Positions 50,630-64,000 of a stretch of 64,000 nucleotides of DNA are shown here, piece by piece (position 1 is the first letter of the stretch; the number at the start of each line of letters is the position of its first letter). A program made the position numbers and the translations under genes. The notes under the pieces were generated by a model. The model was not told the DNA's origin, did not search any database, and saw nothing but the letters and a program-made list of their open reading frames with translations. The DNA is from Archangium lipolyticum (lineage in GTDB: Bacteria; Myxococcota; Myxococcia; Myxococcales; Myxococcaceae), in assembly GCF_024623785.1 (NCBI RefSeq), contig NZ_JANKBZ010000009.1:186001-250000 (forward strand), read 5' to 3'.

Positions 50630-51001
50630 GTGAATTACTTCATCATCGTCAAGACGGGGTGGGTCTTTACTGCGCAGGAGTTCTCGAAACAACTGCGTGA
50701 TCGGTGGCCGGTGAGCCTGATCAAGGAGGTTCAAGATCCCCGCGATAGTGAAGCCCTGGAGTTCGAATTGCCGATGGAAAATTCAAAAATCTATGGTTCG
50801 CTCAACAGAAAGGGAAATGCCGTCATCTTCATTGGTAGCCTCCAGGATTGCGCGGAGTTCACTCAATGGTGCCGTTCGTTCATCCCTCCTTCCGAGGAGG
50901 TTGTCTTCTGTGATGAGTCGATGAGCATCAACTTCGAACTGGCCGCTGGAATGAGCCCGGCCGATATCGTTCAGGCAATGCGCGCTTCCGAATATGGATG
51001 A
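50630..51001 (+). CDS. Probable immunity protein for the upstream toxin
   Basis: A 123-residue cytoplasmic protein without signal peptide, starting at GTG 50630 with AGGAG seven bases upstream. It directly follows the toxin gene (15 bases after its stop), which is the usual place for an immunity gene. It begins NYFIIVKTGWVFTAQEFSKQL and contains AVIFIGSLQDCAEFTQWC. Codon use is AT-richer than elsewhere in the window, indicating transfer. I do not assign an immunity family; the role rests on context. Confidence 0.6.
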   Translation: MNYFIIVKTGWVFTAQEFSKQLRDRWPVSLIKEVQDPRDSEALEFELPMENSKIYGSLNRKGNAVIFIGSLQDCAEFTQWCRSFIPPSEEVVFCDESMSINFELAAGMSPADIVQAMRASEYG

Positions 51002-51010
51002 GGTGACTGC

Positions 51011-51259
51011 TCAGGGCTTTGGGGGGAGCAAACCCTCCTGAGCAGCGTAGCGCTTCGTAGTCTGTATCTCCTCCTCCAGGAGGACATTCGGATCGGGTTG
51101 CAGCCCGGCGAGATAGAGCAGGTTGTGAGTGAATGCAGGGCATTCATCAGCGAGCGCTCGGTGCAATCGCAATTGCTCAGGGTTCCCACGCTCGCGCTCA
51201 CCGGCTTTCCTGGCCGCCTCGAACTTCTGGACCAATTCTTCAAGGCTGGGATGTGCCAT
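51011..51259 (-). CDS. Small hypothetical protein
   Basis: An 82-residue protein starting at ATG 51259 (MAHPSLEELVQKFEAARKAG) with GAGGTGGAG upstream. It is mostly charged and helical, and ends with YAAQEGLLPPKP. No domain is recognised. It faces the immunity gene tail to tail with nine bases between. Coding potential is supported by GC-rich third positions in this frame. Confidence 0.5.
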   Translation of the reverse strand: MAHPSLEELVQKFEAARKAGERERGNPEQLRLHRALADECPAFTHNLLYLAGLQPDPNVLLEEEIQTTKRYAAQEGLLPPKP

Positions 51260-51298
51260 GCGCTCCACCTCACAGCTTGTTTCTTCTCAGAGGCGGAC

Positions 51299-51331
51299 GG
51301 GGAGGCGGGGGACACATCCCCACGCCTCCCC
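51299..51331 (-). terminator. Hairpin 3' of glpV
   Basis: GGGGAGGC (51299-51306) pairs with GCCTCCCC (51324-51331), and GGGG (51308-51311) with CCCC (51318-51321). It lies 18 bases after the glpV stop. No U-run follows on the minus strand, so it may be an attenuating or protective structure. Confidence 0.45.
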
Positions 51332-51348
51332 CGGGTACCGCGGGGCGC

Positions 51349-53142
<1,794 letters not shown>

Positions 53143-53146
53143 CGGG

Positions 53147-53425
53147 TTACCCCCATCGTGCAATGAAGACCATGAACAGCAACGACAGACCTACGGCGAA
53201 CCAGACGGAAGCATCCGTCACCCCCACCCAGGCCAGGTGGATGAAGGCGCTGCCCAGCAGCCCGACGAAGAGGCGGTCTCCCCGGGTGGTGGTCATGGGC
53301 AGCAGCCCCTTACGGGGCAGGGAAGGGGAGCGCATTCCCCAGACGGTGTAGACCGCGAGCAGCAGCGCGATGACGATGAAGAAGCTGGCCGTCGGCGCCG
53401 TCCAGGCCATCCATTCGAAGTCCAT
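53147..53425 (-). CDS. glpU: DUF2160 small membrane protein of the glycerol transporter
   Basis: A 92-residue protein with three hydrophobic segments (about 12-30 SFFIVIALLLAVYTVWG, 50-66 and 70-88). The first block MDFEWMAWTAPTASFFIV and the Asp/Arg around TTTRGDRLFVGLLGSAF are conserved in DUF2160 (GlpU). Its role in the transporter is unknown. It starts three bases after the glpQ stop. Confidence 0.85.
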   Translation of the reverse strand: MDFEWMAWTAPTASFFIVIALLLAVYTVWGMRSPSLPRKGLLPMTTTRGDRLFVGLLGSAFIHLAWVGVTDASVWFAVGLSLLFMVFIARWG

Positions 53426-53428
53426 GGC

Positions 53429-54222
53429 TCACACCCTCCCCAGGGCGAAGCCCTTGGCGATGTAGTTGCGGACGAAGTAGATGACGACCGCGCCCGGCAC
53501 GAGTGTCAGCACGCCGGCCGCGGCCAGCACACCCCAGTCCATACCCGCCGCGCTCACCGTGCGCGTCATGGTGGCCACGATGGGCTTGGCCTCCACCGAC
53601 GTCAGCGTGCGCGCCAGCAGCAGCTCCACCCAACTGAACATGAAGCAGAAGAACGCCGTCACGCCCACGCCCGAGCGGATGAGCGGCAGGAAGATGCTCA
53701 GGAAGAAGCGGGGGAAGCTGTAGCCGTCGATGTACGCCGTCTCGTCGATCTCCCGCGGTACTCCGGACATGAAGCCCTCCAGAATCCACACCGACAGCGG
53801 CACGGTGAAGAGCATGTGGGCCAGGGCCACGGCCCAGGGCGTGTCGAACAGGCCGATGCTCGAGTAGAGCTGGAAGAAGGGAAGGAGGAACACCGCCGGA
53901 GGCGACATGCGGTTGCTCAGCAGCCAGAAGAAGAGGTGCGAGTCCCCGAGGAAGCGGTAGCGCGAGAAGGCATAGGCCGCGGGCAGCGCCAGCAGCACCG
54001 AGAGCACCGTGTTGATGCCCACGTACGTGAGCGAGTGGACGTAGCTGCTGCTCCAGTCCGCGTCGGTGAAGATGACGGCGTAGTTGGCCAGCGTGGGGTT
54101 GCGCGGCCAGAGCGTGAAGCCTCCGAGGATCTCCTCGTTCGTCTTCAGCGACATGCCCACCAGCCAGTAGATGGGGATGAAGCTCAGCAGCAGGTAGAGC
54201 GGAACCACGAAGCGGGAGAGCC

Positions 54223-54226
<4 letters not shown>
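53429..54226 (-). CDS. glpQ: Glycerol-type ABC transporter permease (second)
   Basis: A 265-residue membrane protein with six predicted helices. ATG 54226 overlaps the glpP stop (ATGA). The coupling-helix EAA-like motif is in EGFMSGVPREIDETAYIDGYSF, which binds the ATPase. It is of the MalG/UgpE class. Together with GlpP it forms the channel. Confidence 0.92.
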
Positions 54227-57285
<3,059 letters not shown>

Positions 57286-57458
57286 CCGGTGTATCCCCTC
57301 AGATGCGTGTGCCGTGAGCGACCGCGGGCGCGCATCGTAGGGAGAAGGTTCGCGCGGGGTCCAGAGAACAACCGAGCGGCCAGGGGCGTCTGGACGCACC
57401 CGCCCATGCGGTTCTAGCGTCCGGCGCGAACCACACCTGCATCTGAGGACAATTTTTC

Positions 57459-59621
57459 ATGATTCGCCGTCTTGCCTTCCTGGGGCTGTTGGGCCTCTCC
57501 ACCTGTACCTTCCCCGAGGAGCTCCTCGGGCCCACGGGCACGGTGCGGGGCTCGCTGACCCCCTTCCGTCTCCAGTCGACTCCCGCCGCCACCGTCTCGC
57601 CCGCGCTCCTGAAGGACGCCGGTCTGCGGCGGAAGCTCTCCCAATCCATCGGCCAGGCCGTCGCCGCGAAGAAGGGCATCCAGCGCGCGGAGCTCACCAC
57701 GGGCACGTCCACCGAGGGCGACTCCATCCCCGGTGACGTCATCGTCCGCTTCGAGGAGGCCCACCTCCCCGAGGCCGCCGCGCTCGCCCGTGTGCACCTG
57801 CCCGGCTACCGCGCGGTTCACAAGGGTCATATCTCCGAGTACCTGCACGTCATCGGCTACGCGCCCCTCGAGCGGCGCGCCATGAAGGCCGGGGAGACGG
57901 GCGGTCTGGTGCGGCAGGTGGCGAAGCTGAGCGGCGTGCGCTACGCCGAGAAGAACGGGCGCGTCCAGGCCCTCGCCACGCCCAATGATCCGGGTTACTC
58001 GCGCCAGTGGCACTACCCGATGATGAACCTGCCCGCCGCCTGGGACGTCACCACGGGCTCCTTCAACTCCTCCACGGGCATCAGCAACGTCGTCATCGCC
58101 GTGCTGGACTCGGGCATCATCCGGCACTCCGACCTGGACAGCCGCGTCCTGCCGGGCGCCGACCTGGTGTCGGATACCACCTCGTCCCTGGATGGTGACG
58201 GGCGCGACGCCGACCCCACCGACCAGGGCAAGGACCAGCCCAACGGTGGCTCCTCGTACCACGGCGCGCACGTGGCCGGCACCATCGCCGCCGCGACGAA
58301 CGACGGCCGGGGCGTGGCCGGCATCTACTGGGGCGGCCGCGCCATCCTCCCGGTGCGCGTGCTCGGCAGTGGCAGCGGCTCGTTCGCCGACATCGCCGCG
58401 GGCATCCAGTGGGCCACGGGGGTCAGCGTCCCGGGTCTGCCCGTCAACAAGTACCCCGCCAAGGTCATCAACATGAGCCTCGGTGGACAGAACAGCCCCA
58501 GCCAGTCGCTCCAGGAGGTCATCGACGCCGCCGTGGCCAAGGGCGTCATCATCGTCGTCGCCGCGGGCAACTCGAACATCCCCGCCAGCCAGTTCTCGCC
58601 GTGCAACCAGCAGCGCGTCATCTGCGTGGGTGCCACGCGCTTCAATGGTCAGCGCTCCAGCTACTCCAACTACGGCAGTGGGGTGGACGTGATGGCCACC
58701 GGTGGCGAGACGGCCGAGGACCTCAACGGCGACGGCAAGCCGGACGGCGTGCTGTCCACCATCCTGGATGATGACGGCCAGGCCGTCTGGGCCTACTACC
58801 AGGGCACCAGCATGGCCGCTCCTCACGTGGCCGGCATCGTGGCCCTCATGAAGGACGTGAACCCCGCCCTCAGGCCGGCGGATGCGGAGCAGATCCTCAA
58901 GGACACCGCCGACCCGTCCAGCCAGTGCTCCGAGGGCTGTGGCGCCGGCCTCGTCAATGCCCAGGCCGCCGTGCTGCGGGCCATGGGTGAACAGCCGGAC
59001 CCCAACGCGCCGCCGAGACTCGGCGTGGGCTCCAACCAGCTCTCCTTCCCCCCGGGTGGAGGCACCCAGCAGCTCATCGTTCGCAACGTGGGGGGCGGCA
59101 CGCTCACGGTGACCGCCGCGGCCAGGGGCTCGCAGCTCTCCGCGCTGTCCTTCCCCGAGGGCAACAGGCTCACCCTGCCGGCCTATGCGTCGGACGCGCT
59201 CCCGGTGGCCGTCAACACCGCGGGGCTGGCCAATGGCAACTACGAGGCCCGCATCGCTCTCACGGGCAGCAACGGGGAGAGCACCGAGGTGCTGGTGAAG
59301 ATCCAGGTGGGCACCACCCAGGACAAGGACGCCGTCATCGCCTTCGCCTACGTGGACGACGCCGGTGAGTGGCAGGTGGATGACGAGGGCGTGGCGCTGG
59401 TGCCCGCCTCCGGTGGTTACGCCTACAGCGTGGATCTCACCCCGCGCACCTACTTCGCGCTGGCCACCATCGACGACGATGGGGACAACGAGTTCTTCGA
59501 GGATGGGGAGCGCGTGGGCTTCTGGCGCGATGCCACCAACATCGAGCCCATCCTCCTGCTGGAGGATGACACGGTGAGCGGCGTCAGCTTCACCCTCGTG
59601 CCCTACCGTTCGGAAGAATAG
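57459..59621 (+). CDS. Subtilisin-like serine protease (S8), lipoprotein
   Basis: A 720-residue secreted protease; signal ends LLGLSTC. An I9-like propeptide region (about 60-165) has GDVIVRFEEAHLPEAAAL and precedes the catalytic domain (about 170-515). Catalytic triad: D217 in IAVLDSGI, H268 in HGAHVAGTIA, and S451 in GTSMAAPHVAG; the oxyanion Asn is in VVAAGNSN. C-terminal domains (about 520-610, 620-720) are beta-rich; the last part has DAVIAFAYVDDAGEW and TIDDDGDNEFFEDGE. Likely for extracellular protein degradation. It is divergent from the glp operon with a 173-base spacer. Confidence 0.93.
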   Translation: MIRRLAFLGLLGLSTCTFPEELLGPTGTVRGSLTPFRLQSTPAATVSPALLKDAGLRRKLSQSIGQAVAAKKGIQRAELTTGTSTEGDSIPGDVIVRFEEAHLPEAAALARVHLPGYRAVHKGHISEYLHVIGYAPLERRAMKAGETGGLVRQVAKLSGVRYAEKNGRVQALATPNDPGYSRQWHYPMMNLPAAWDVTTGSFNSSTGISNVVIAVLDSGIIRHSDLDSRVLPGADLVSDTTSSLDGDGRDADPTDQGKDQPNGGSSYHGAHVAGTIAAATNDGRGVAGIYWGGRAILPVRVLGSGSGSFADIAAGIQWATGVSVPGLPVNKYPAKVINMSLGGQNSPSQSLQEVIDAAVAKGVIIVVAAGNSNIPASQFSPCNQQRVICVGATRFNGQRSSYSNYGSGVDVMATGGETAEDLNGDGKPDGVLSTILDDDGQAVWAYYQGTSMAAPHVAGIVALMKDVNPALRPADAEQILKDTADPSSQCSEGCGAGLVNAQAAVLRAMGEQPDPNAPPRLGVGSNQLSFPPGGGTQQLIVRNVGGGTLTVTAAARGSQLSALSFPEGNRLTLPAYASDALPVAVNTAGLANGNYEARIALTGSNGESTEVLVKIQVGTTQDKDAVIAFAYVDDAGEWQVDDEGVALVPASGGYAYSVDLTPRTYFALATIDDDGDNEFFEDGERVGFWRDATNIEPILLLEDDTVSGVSFTLVPYRSEE

Positions 59622-59739
59622 TCCGGCCCGAGGCCCGGGCGGGCGGGGAGGGGCGCACTCCGTGCTTCCTCCCCTTCCGGGCTGGCGGAATGTCGACACT
59701 CCTACGTCACGAGTATTTCCCGGTACGCCGCTCGTGCGC

Positions 59740-60381
59740 ATGCTCGGGGGAGCCTTGTTCTCCTCCGAGCCCCGCACCCTGTTGCAGACGTTGAAGGCGG
59801 AAACCCGCCCCCATCATGAGCGCGCCGAGCGTGTGGTGCGTCTGATGGAGCCCCATCTCACCCTGGCCGGGTACCGGCGCCACCTGGAGGCGCTCTACGG
59901 CCTCCATGCCTCGCTGGAAGCACTCCTCGCCGCGCGGCTGGCGGGTCTCTTCCCCTCGCTGCGCCTGGACGAGCGCTGGAAGCTGCCCCTGCTGGCCGAG
60001 GATCTCCGGGCGCTCGGTCACGACGAGTCCTCGCTGGCGCGGCTGCCCCTGCCCGCGAGCCCGCCCTCCCTGCCCGGCGTGCCCGAGGCGCTCGGCTGCC
60101 TCTACGTCCTGGAGGGCTCGACGCTCGGAGGCCAGCTCATCCTGCGACACCTCCAGCGCCACTTCGAGGGCGTGGCCGCGGGCGGCTTCGTCTTCTTCCG
60201 GGCGTATGGCGAGTCCGTGGGACCCATGTGGAAGGCCTTCGGGGAGGCCCTCGTCCGGGCCTGCCCGGATCCGGCGCTCGCCCCAAGGGTGGTGCGGGGC
60301 GCCCAGGACACCTTCGATGCCTTCGAAGGCTGGCTCCGCGAAGTCCACGAGGTCCATGGTGATGCGTCCTCCCGTCTCTGA
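59740..60381 (+). CDS. bphO: Biliverdin-producing haem oxygenase
   Basis: A 213-residue enzyme that opens haem to biliverdin, the chromophore of the phytochrome encoded next. The chosen start is ATG 59740; a GTG at 59662 with GGGGAGGGG upstream would add 26 residues lacking homology. KAETRPHHERAERV (about 19-32) carries the proximal His (H25/H26), and YVLEGSTLGGQLILRHL (about 124-140) is the distal-helix signature. It overlaps bphP by 20 bases, so the two are co-expressed. Confidence 0.9.
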   Translation: MLGGALFSSEPRTLLQTLKAETRPHHERAERVVRLMEPHLTLAGYRRHLEALYGLHASLEALLAARLAGLFPSLRLDERWKLPLLAEDLRALGHDESSLARLPLPASPPSLPGVPEALGCLYVLEGSTLGGQLILRHLQRHFEGVAAGGFVFFRAYGESVGPMWKAFGEALVRACPDPALAPRVVRGAQDTFDAFEGWLREVHEVHGDASSRL

Positions 60382-62599
60382 AGCCGATCTCTCCCAGTGT
60401 GACCGCGAGCCCATCCACCTGCTGGGGGGCATCCAACCACATGGGGTGTTGCTGGCCTTCTCCGAGCCGGATCTCACCCTCCAGGTGGTGAGCGCCAACA
60501 CCGAAGCCCTGCTGGAGCGTTCGCCGGAGTCGCTCCTGGGTCGGTCCCTGGCGGAGGTGCTCCATCCGTCCTCGCTCGTCCTCCTCTCCCGGGCCCTGTC
60601 GTCGCACTTCCCCACGGGAGGGCTGCGCGTCGAGGCCGCGGGCCGCTACTTCGTCGGCCTGCCGCACCGCAGCGATGGCCTCACCGTGCTGGAGCTGGAG
60701 CCCGCCGCCGAGCTCACCAGCGAGGAGGAGTCGCTGGCCATGGTGGACCTGCTCCTCTCGCCGCTCTCCCGCGCCCAGGGCCCGCAGGGGTTGCTCCAGT
60801 CGGCGGTCGATGCGGTGCGCGTGCTCACCGGCTTCGACCGGGTGATGGCTTACCTCTTCGACGCGGACTGGCACGGCGAGGTGGTGGCGGAGAGCCGCGA
60901 CGAGGCCATGGACAGCTTCCAGGGCATGCACTTCCCGGCCAGCGACATTCCCGCCCAGGCCCGCGCCCTCTATACGCGCAAGACCCTGCGCCTCATCGCC
61001 GACGCGCGAGCCGCGCCGGTGCCCCTGGTGCCCTCGGTCCTCCCTTCCCTGGGGCGGCCGTTGGACCTCTCCCACTCGGCCCTGCGCAGCGTGTCACCGG
61101 TGCACCTGGAGTACCTCGCGAACATGCGGGTGGCCGCCTCCATGTCCGTGTCGCTGGTGCGGGAGGGCCGGCTCTGGGGCCTCATCGCGTGCCACCACCG
61201 CGCTCCGCTCCTCGTGCCAGCCGCCACGCGCCGCGCGTGTGACGTGCTGGCCCGCCTGGTGTCGCTGCAGCTCGCGTCCGAGGAGCGCGCCGCCGCGGCC
61301 GCCGAGCTCGCCCGCCGCGCCGAGCTCCAGTCCCAGCTCGTGGGGCGGCTCTCCGCGGAGGCGGGGACACTGCGGACGGCCCTTCCCCGTCAGGGTGACC
61401 TCCTCCTCGGCCTCACCGGCGCGGGCGGCGTGGCCCTGCTGCTCGGCGAGGCCCCCCTGCTCGTGGGGGCCACGCCCTCCCTCGCGGAGGTGGACGCGCT
61501 GGCACAGTGGCTCGCCGCGCAGCGCTTCGAGGGCGCCTTCCATACGGACCGGCTCTCGCGGCTCCACGAGCCGGCCGCCGGGTACGCGGACGTGGCCAGT
61601 GGTCTGCTCGCGGTGCGGTTGGACGAGAACGCGCCCCGCTTCGTCCTCTGGTTCCGTCCCGAGGTGGCCCGCACCGTCACCTGGGCCGGCAATCCCCAGA
61701 AGCCGGTGGTCCCCGGGCCCGGGGCCAGCCGCCTGCACCCGCGCGCCTCCTTCGACGCCTGGCAGGAGACGGTGCGCGGGGTGAGCGTCCCCTGGGCCGC
61801 CGCGGACGTGGCCGCCGCCACGAGCTTCCGCGGCGCCCTGGTGGGCGTGCTGTTGCGCCAGGCCGCCGCCCTCGCCAGCTCCAACGCGGAGCTGGATGCC
61901 TTCAGTGGCACCGTGGCGCATGACCTCAAGGAGCCGCTGCGGGGCATCCAGCAGTACGTGGGCTTCCTCACGGAGGACTACGGCGACCTCCTGGGAGAGG
62001 AGGGCCGCAAGCAGCTCGAGGAGGTGCGGTGGCTGGCCGGGCGGACCCAGGGACAGCTGGACGCCCTCTTCGAATACAGCCGGGTGGGGCGTGTGGAGCT
62101 GGCCTGGGGCGAGGTGGACATGGGGGCGCTGGTGGACGAGGTGCTGCTCACCCTGTCCGCCCGCCTGCGGGAGAACCAGGTAGAGGTGCGGACTCCGCGT
62201 CCATTGCCCCGGGTGGAATGCGACGGGGTGCGCATCCAGCAGGTCTGGGCCAACCTCCTCATCAACGCCACCAAGTACCACCAGCCCGGGAAGCCGCGCT
62301 GGGTGGAGGTGGGCTTCGTCGCCCCGGGAGAGCCCCTGTCCGCACCGGCACGGCGGCGGCCAGATGAATACGTCTTCTTCGTGCGAGACAACGGCATCGG
62401 CATCCCCGAGCGGTTTCACGAGGCCATCTTCGAAATGTTCCGCCGGTTGCACCCCGCCCATGCCTACGGTGGAGGGAGTGGGGCGGGGCTGGCCATCGCT
62501 CGCCGGCTCGTTCGTTTGCATGGGGGCGAGATGTGGGTGGAATCCCTTCCCGACCAGGGCTCCACCTTCTTCTTCACCCTGGGAGAGAGGCCTCGGTAA
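60362..62599 (+). CDS. bphP: Bacteriophytochrome histidine kinase
   Basis: A 745-residue red/far-red light sensor kinase. ATG 60362 has GAGG nine bases upstream. The biliverdin-binding Cys13 lies in LSQCDREPIHLLGGIQPHG. PAS (about 15-115), GAF (about 130-310; PASDIPAQAR from 192) and PHY (about 315-500; tongue motif PRASF near 460) domains follow. The kinase core has phospho-acceptor H520 in VAHDLKEPLRGI and ATP motifs NLLINATKYHQ, DNGIGIP and GAGLAIARRLV. It contains no receiver domain; the response regulator is the next gene, starting at its stop codon. Confidence 0.95.
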   Translation: MRPPVSEADLSQCDREPIHLLGGIQPHGVLLAFSEPDLTLQVVSANTEALLERSPESLLGRSLAEVLHPSSLVLLSRALSSHFPTGGLRVEAAGRYFVGLPHRSDGLTVLELEPAAELTSEEESLAMVDLLLSPLSRAQGPQGLLQSAVDAVRVLTGFDRVMAYLFDADWHGEVVAESRDEAMDSFQGMHFPASDIPAQARALYTRKTLRLIADARAAPVPLVPSVLPSLGRPLDLSHSALRSVSPVHLEYLANMRVAASMSVSLVREGRLWGLIACHHRAPLLVPAATRRACDVLARLVSLQLASEERAAAAAELARRAELQSQLVGRLSAEAGTLRTALPRQGDLLLGLTGAGGVALLLGEAPLLVGATPSLAEVDALAQWLAAQRFEGAFHTDRLSRLHEPAAGYADVASGLLAVRLDENAPRFVLWFRPEVARTVTWAGNPQKPVVPGPGASRLHPRASFDAWQETVRGVSVPWAAADVAAATSFRGALVGVLLRQAAALASSNAELDAFSGTVAHDLKEPLRGIQQYVGFLTEDYGDLLGEEGRKQLEEVRWLAGRTQGQLDALFEYSRVGRVELAWGEVDMGALVDEVLLTLSARLRENQVEVRTPRPLPRVECDGVRIQQVWANLLINATKYHQPGKPRWVEVGFVAPGEPLSAPARRRPDEYVFFVRDNGIGIPERFHEAIFEMFRRLHPAHAYGGGSGAGLAIARRLVRLHGGEMWVESLPDQGSTFFFTLGERPR

Positions 62600-63045
62600 T
62601 GGAGAAGCAACGGCCCCTGCTGCTCGTGGAGGACAGTGATCCGGACGCCGAGGCGTTGCTTCGCGTGGCCCGCAGGATGCCGCTCTCCGCGCCCGTGGTG
62701 CGGGTGCAGGATGGCGAGTCCGCGCTCGACTACCTCTACCAGCGGGGGGCGTACGCGGAGGCACCCCGGCCCGTGCTGGTGCTGCTGGACCTGAACCTTC
62801 CCGGCATTGGCGGCAAGGAGGTGCTCTCCCAGCTCAAGGCCGACCCGGAGCTGCGCTCCCTGCCCGTCATCATCTTCTCCAATTCCAACCTCAAGCAGGA
62901 CGTGGATGGAGCCTACGCCGGGGGAGCCAACAGCTACCTCTTCAAGCCCGATGGGAGCGAGGAGATGAAGGAGGCCGCGCGAGCCCTGGAGTGTTTCTGG
63001 TTCAGCGCCGCGTTGCTGCCTGGCGCGGGGGAACCCACGGAATGA
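62599..63045 (+). CDS. Rcp1-like single-domain response regulator
   Basis: A 148-residue CheY-like receiver, probable phospho-partner of the phytochrome kinase. The acidic pocket is VEDSDPDAE, the phospho-acceptor is D64 in VLLDLNLPGIGG, and the switch Lys is in YLFKPDGSEE. There is no output domain, as in cyanobacterial Rcp1. Its ATG shares one base with the bphP stop (TAATG), and its end overlaps the next gene by four. Confidence 0.93.
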   Translation: MEKQRPLLLVEDSDPDAEALLRVARRMPLSAPVVRVQDGESALDYLYQRGAYAEAPRPVLVLLDLNLPGIGGKEVLSQLKADPELRSLPVIIFSNSNLKQDVDGAYAGGANSYLFKPDGSEEMKEAARALECFWFSAALLPGAGEPTE

Positions 63046-64000
63046 GCCTGCGAGTGCTCCTCGTCGATGACAGCCTGGCCGATCAGAGGCTGTTGCGGCG
63101 GGCACTCGAGAAGGACACCGAGGCCCGGTGGGAGGTGGAACTGGTCAGCTCCTCCGAGAGCGCGCTGGAGCGCCTGCGCCAATCTCCGCCGGTGGACGCT
63201 CTCGTGGTGGACTATCACCTGCCGGGCATGGACGGGCTGTCCCTGCTGCGCACGCTGCGCGAGGAATATGGCCAGCGGGCGCCAGCGGCGGTGTTCTTCA
63301 CCGGCAGCGGCAGCGAGCGCGTGGCGGTGGAGGCGATGAAGTCCGGCGCCCACGACTACATCCTCAAGGAGGGTTTCACCCCGGAGCGCCTGCGCCACAG
63401 CCTCCACAACGCCGTGGAGTCGGTGCGCATGGTGCGCGAGCTGGAGGAGCGCCGCCACCAGACGGAGCGCGCGGAGCGGGCGGCGCGCGAGGCCCTCGCG
63501 GTGCGCGACGAGTTCTTCGCCATCGCCACGCACGACCTCAAGGGGCCGTTGCAGAGCATCCTCCTGAGCACGCAGTTGCTGCGCCGCCAGCTGCCCGCGG
63601 AGGTGCGCAAGGGCGGGGTGGAGGCGCGCTTCGAGCAGATATTGCGCGGCACCCAGCGGATGGGAGAGCTCATCGACCACTTCCTGGAGGTGACGCGGGG
63701 CCAGGAGCGCCCCCTGCACAGGGTGCCGGTGGACCTGCTGGGGCTGGTGCGGACGAAGATGCAGGAGCTGGGGCCGCTGGCCTCGACACATCCGGTGCAC
63801 CTGCACGTGGAGGGCACGGACTTCCTGGGCCAGTGGGACGCGGCGAGCCTGGAGCGGGTGTTGGACAACCTGCTGAGCAACGCCGTGAAGTACAGCCCGC
63901 GGGGAGGCCCCATCGACGTGGAGCTGAGCGAGGAGTCTCCGGGGCCCGACGGGTGGGTGCGGCTGCGCGTGAGGGACCGGGGGATGGGGATACCGGCGGC
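63042..64000 (+). CDS. Receiver-histidine kinase hybrid (C-terminus beyond window)
   Basis: At least 319 residues. An N-terminal receiver domain (1-125) has D57 in LVVDYHLPGMDG. A coiled coil (about 128-155) leads to a kinase domain with H164 in FAIATHDLKGPLQS, and NLLSNAVKYSPRGG and RDRGMGIP of the ATP site before the right edge. The order (receiver then kinase) implies the protein passes signals from another kinase, probably the phytochrome, on to a further partner. It begins ATGA, overlapping the previous stop. Confidence 0.92.
   Translation, partial: MSLRVLLVDDSLADQRLLRRALEKDTEARWEVELVSSSESALERLRQSPPVDALVVDYHLPGMDGLSLLRTLREEYGQRAPAAVFFTGSGSERVAVEAMKSGAHDYILKEGFTPERLRHSLHNAVESVRMVRELEERRHQTERAERAAREALAVRDEFFAIATHDLKGPLQSILLSTQLLRRQLPAEVRKGGVEARFEQILRGTQRMGELIDHFLEVTRGQERPLHRVPVDLLGLVRTKMQELGPLASTHPVHLHVEGTDFLGQWDAASLERVLDNLLSNAVKYSPRGGPIDVELSEESPGPDGWVRLRVRDRGMGIPA

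Noticed and set aside
59640-59680. GC hairpin (GGGGAGG...CCTCCCC) as subtilase terminator
   Set aside because: No U-run follows, and the sequence may instead contain the ribosome-binding site for a longer haem oxygenase start, so I did not annotate it.

Overview
The window is very GC-rich bacterial DNA with almost no non-coding space (no gene-free stretch reaches 300 bases). The gene content points to a myxobacterium, most likely of the Archangium/Cystobacter/Myxococcus group. Supporting this are a DUF2378 (TIGR02265) protein, a TIGR02266-type PilZ protein, many lipoproteins, a thrombospondin-type-3/VWA giant lipoprotein, a CorE-like ECF sigma factor and a bacteriophytochrome operon. Species assignment from sequence alone is inference.

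Layout. 1-10.4 kb: a neutral ceramidase cut by the left edge, a Spy-like periplasmic protein, a beta-lactamase-fold serine hydrolase, an ABHD18-like hydrolase, a purple-acid-phosphatase-like lipoprotein, a YqiA-like esterase, then an SDR/acyltransferase pair and a PhzF protein. 10.5-15.6 kb: the sbcD-sbcC nuclease operon. 15.6-20.1 kb: a PilZ protein facing away from a calcium-repeat/VWA lipoprotein that ends in a clear intrinsic terminator. 20.2-27.3 kb: a soluble-adenylyl-cyclase-like ATPase/TPR protein, followed by a compact proline-rich small gene, a YcaO gene and a TfuA gene. These last three overlap one another and look like a minimal, possibly undescribed RiPP pathway that would install backbone thioamides. 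This is the most interesting locus in the window.

27.3-34.5 kb: small lipoproteins, YceI, a di-haem cytochrome c, an M14 carboxypeptidase, an MBL-fold hydrolase and soluble transhydrogenase. 34.6-39.1 kb: a CorE-like ECF sigma factor with a cysteine-rich tail, a nucleotide-sugar-type transferase-like gene, and a copper-type P1B ATPase with duplicated YHS and metal-binding domains, suggesting a metal-response locus. 39.2-49.5 kb: a Rieske oxygenase, a DUF2378 protein, a dehydrogenase/SRPBCC pair, a PAS-only sensor and a full-length Lhr helicase. 49.5-51.3 kb: a less GC-rich island with a REase-fold toxin split by a one-base frameshift and a likely immunity gene. 51.3-57.3 kb: a complete glpSTPQUV glycerol-type ABC transporter operon on the minus strand. 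57.4-64 kb: a subtilase lipoprotein and a four-gene light-sensing operon (haem oxygenase, bacteriophytochrome, response regulator, receiver-kinase hybrid) that runs off the right edge.

Five copies of one palindromic GC-rich repeat are dispersed in the window, and one of them lies in frame inside the Lhr helicase gene.
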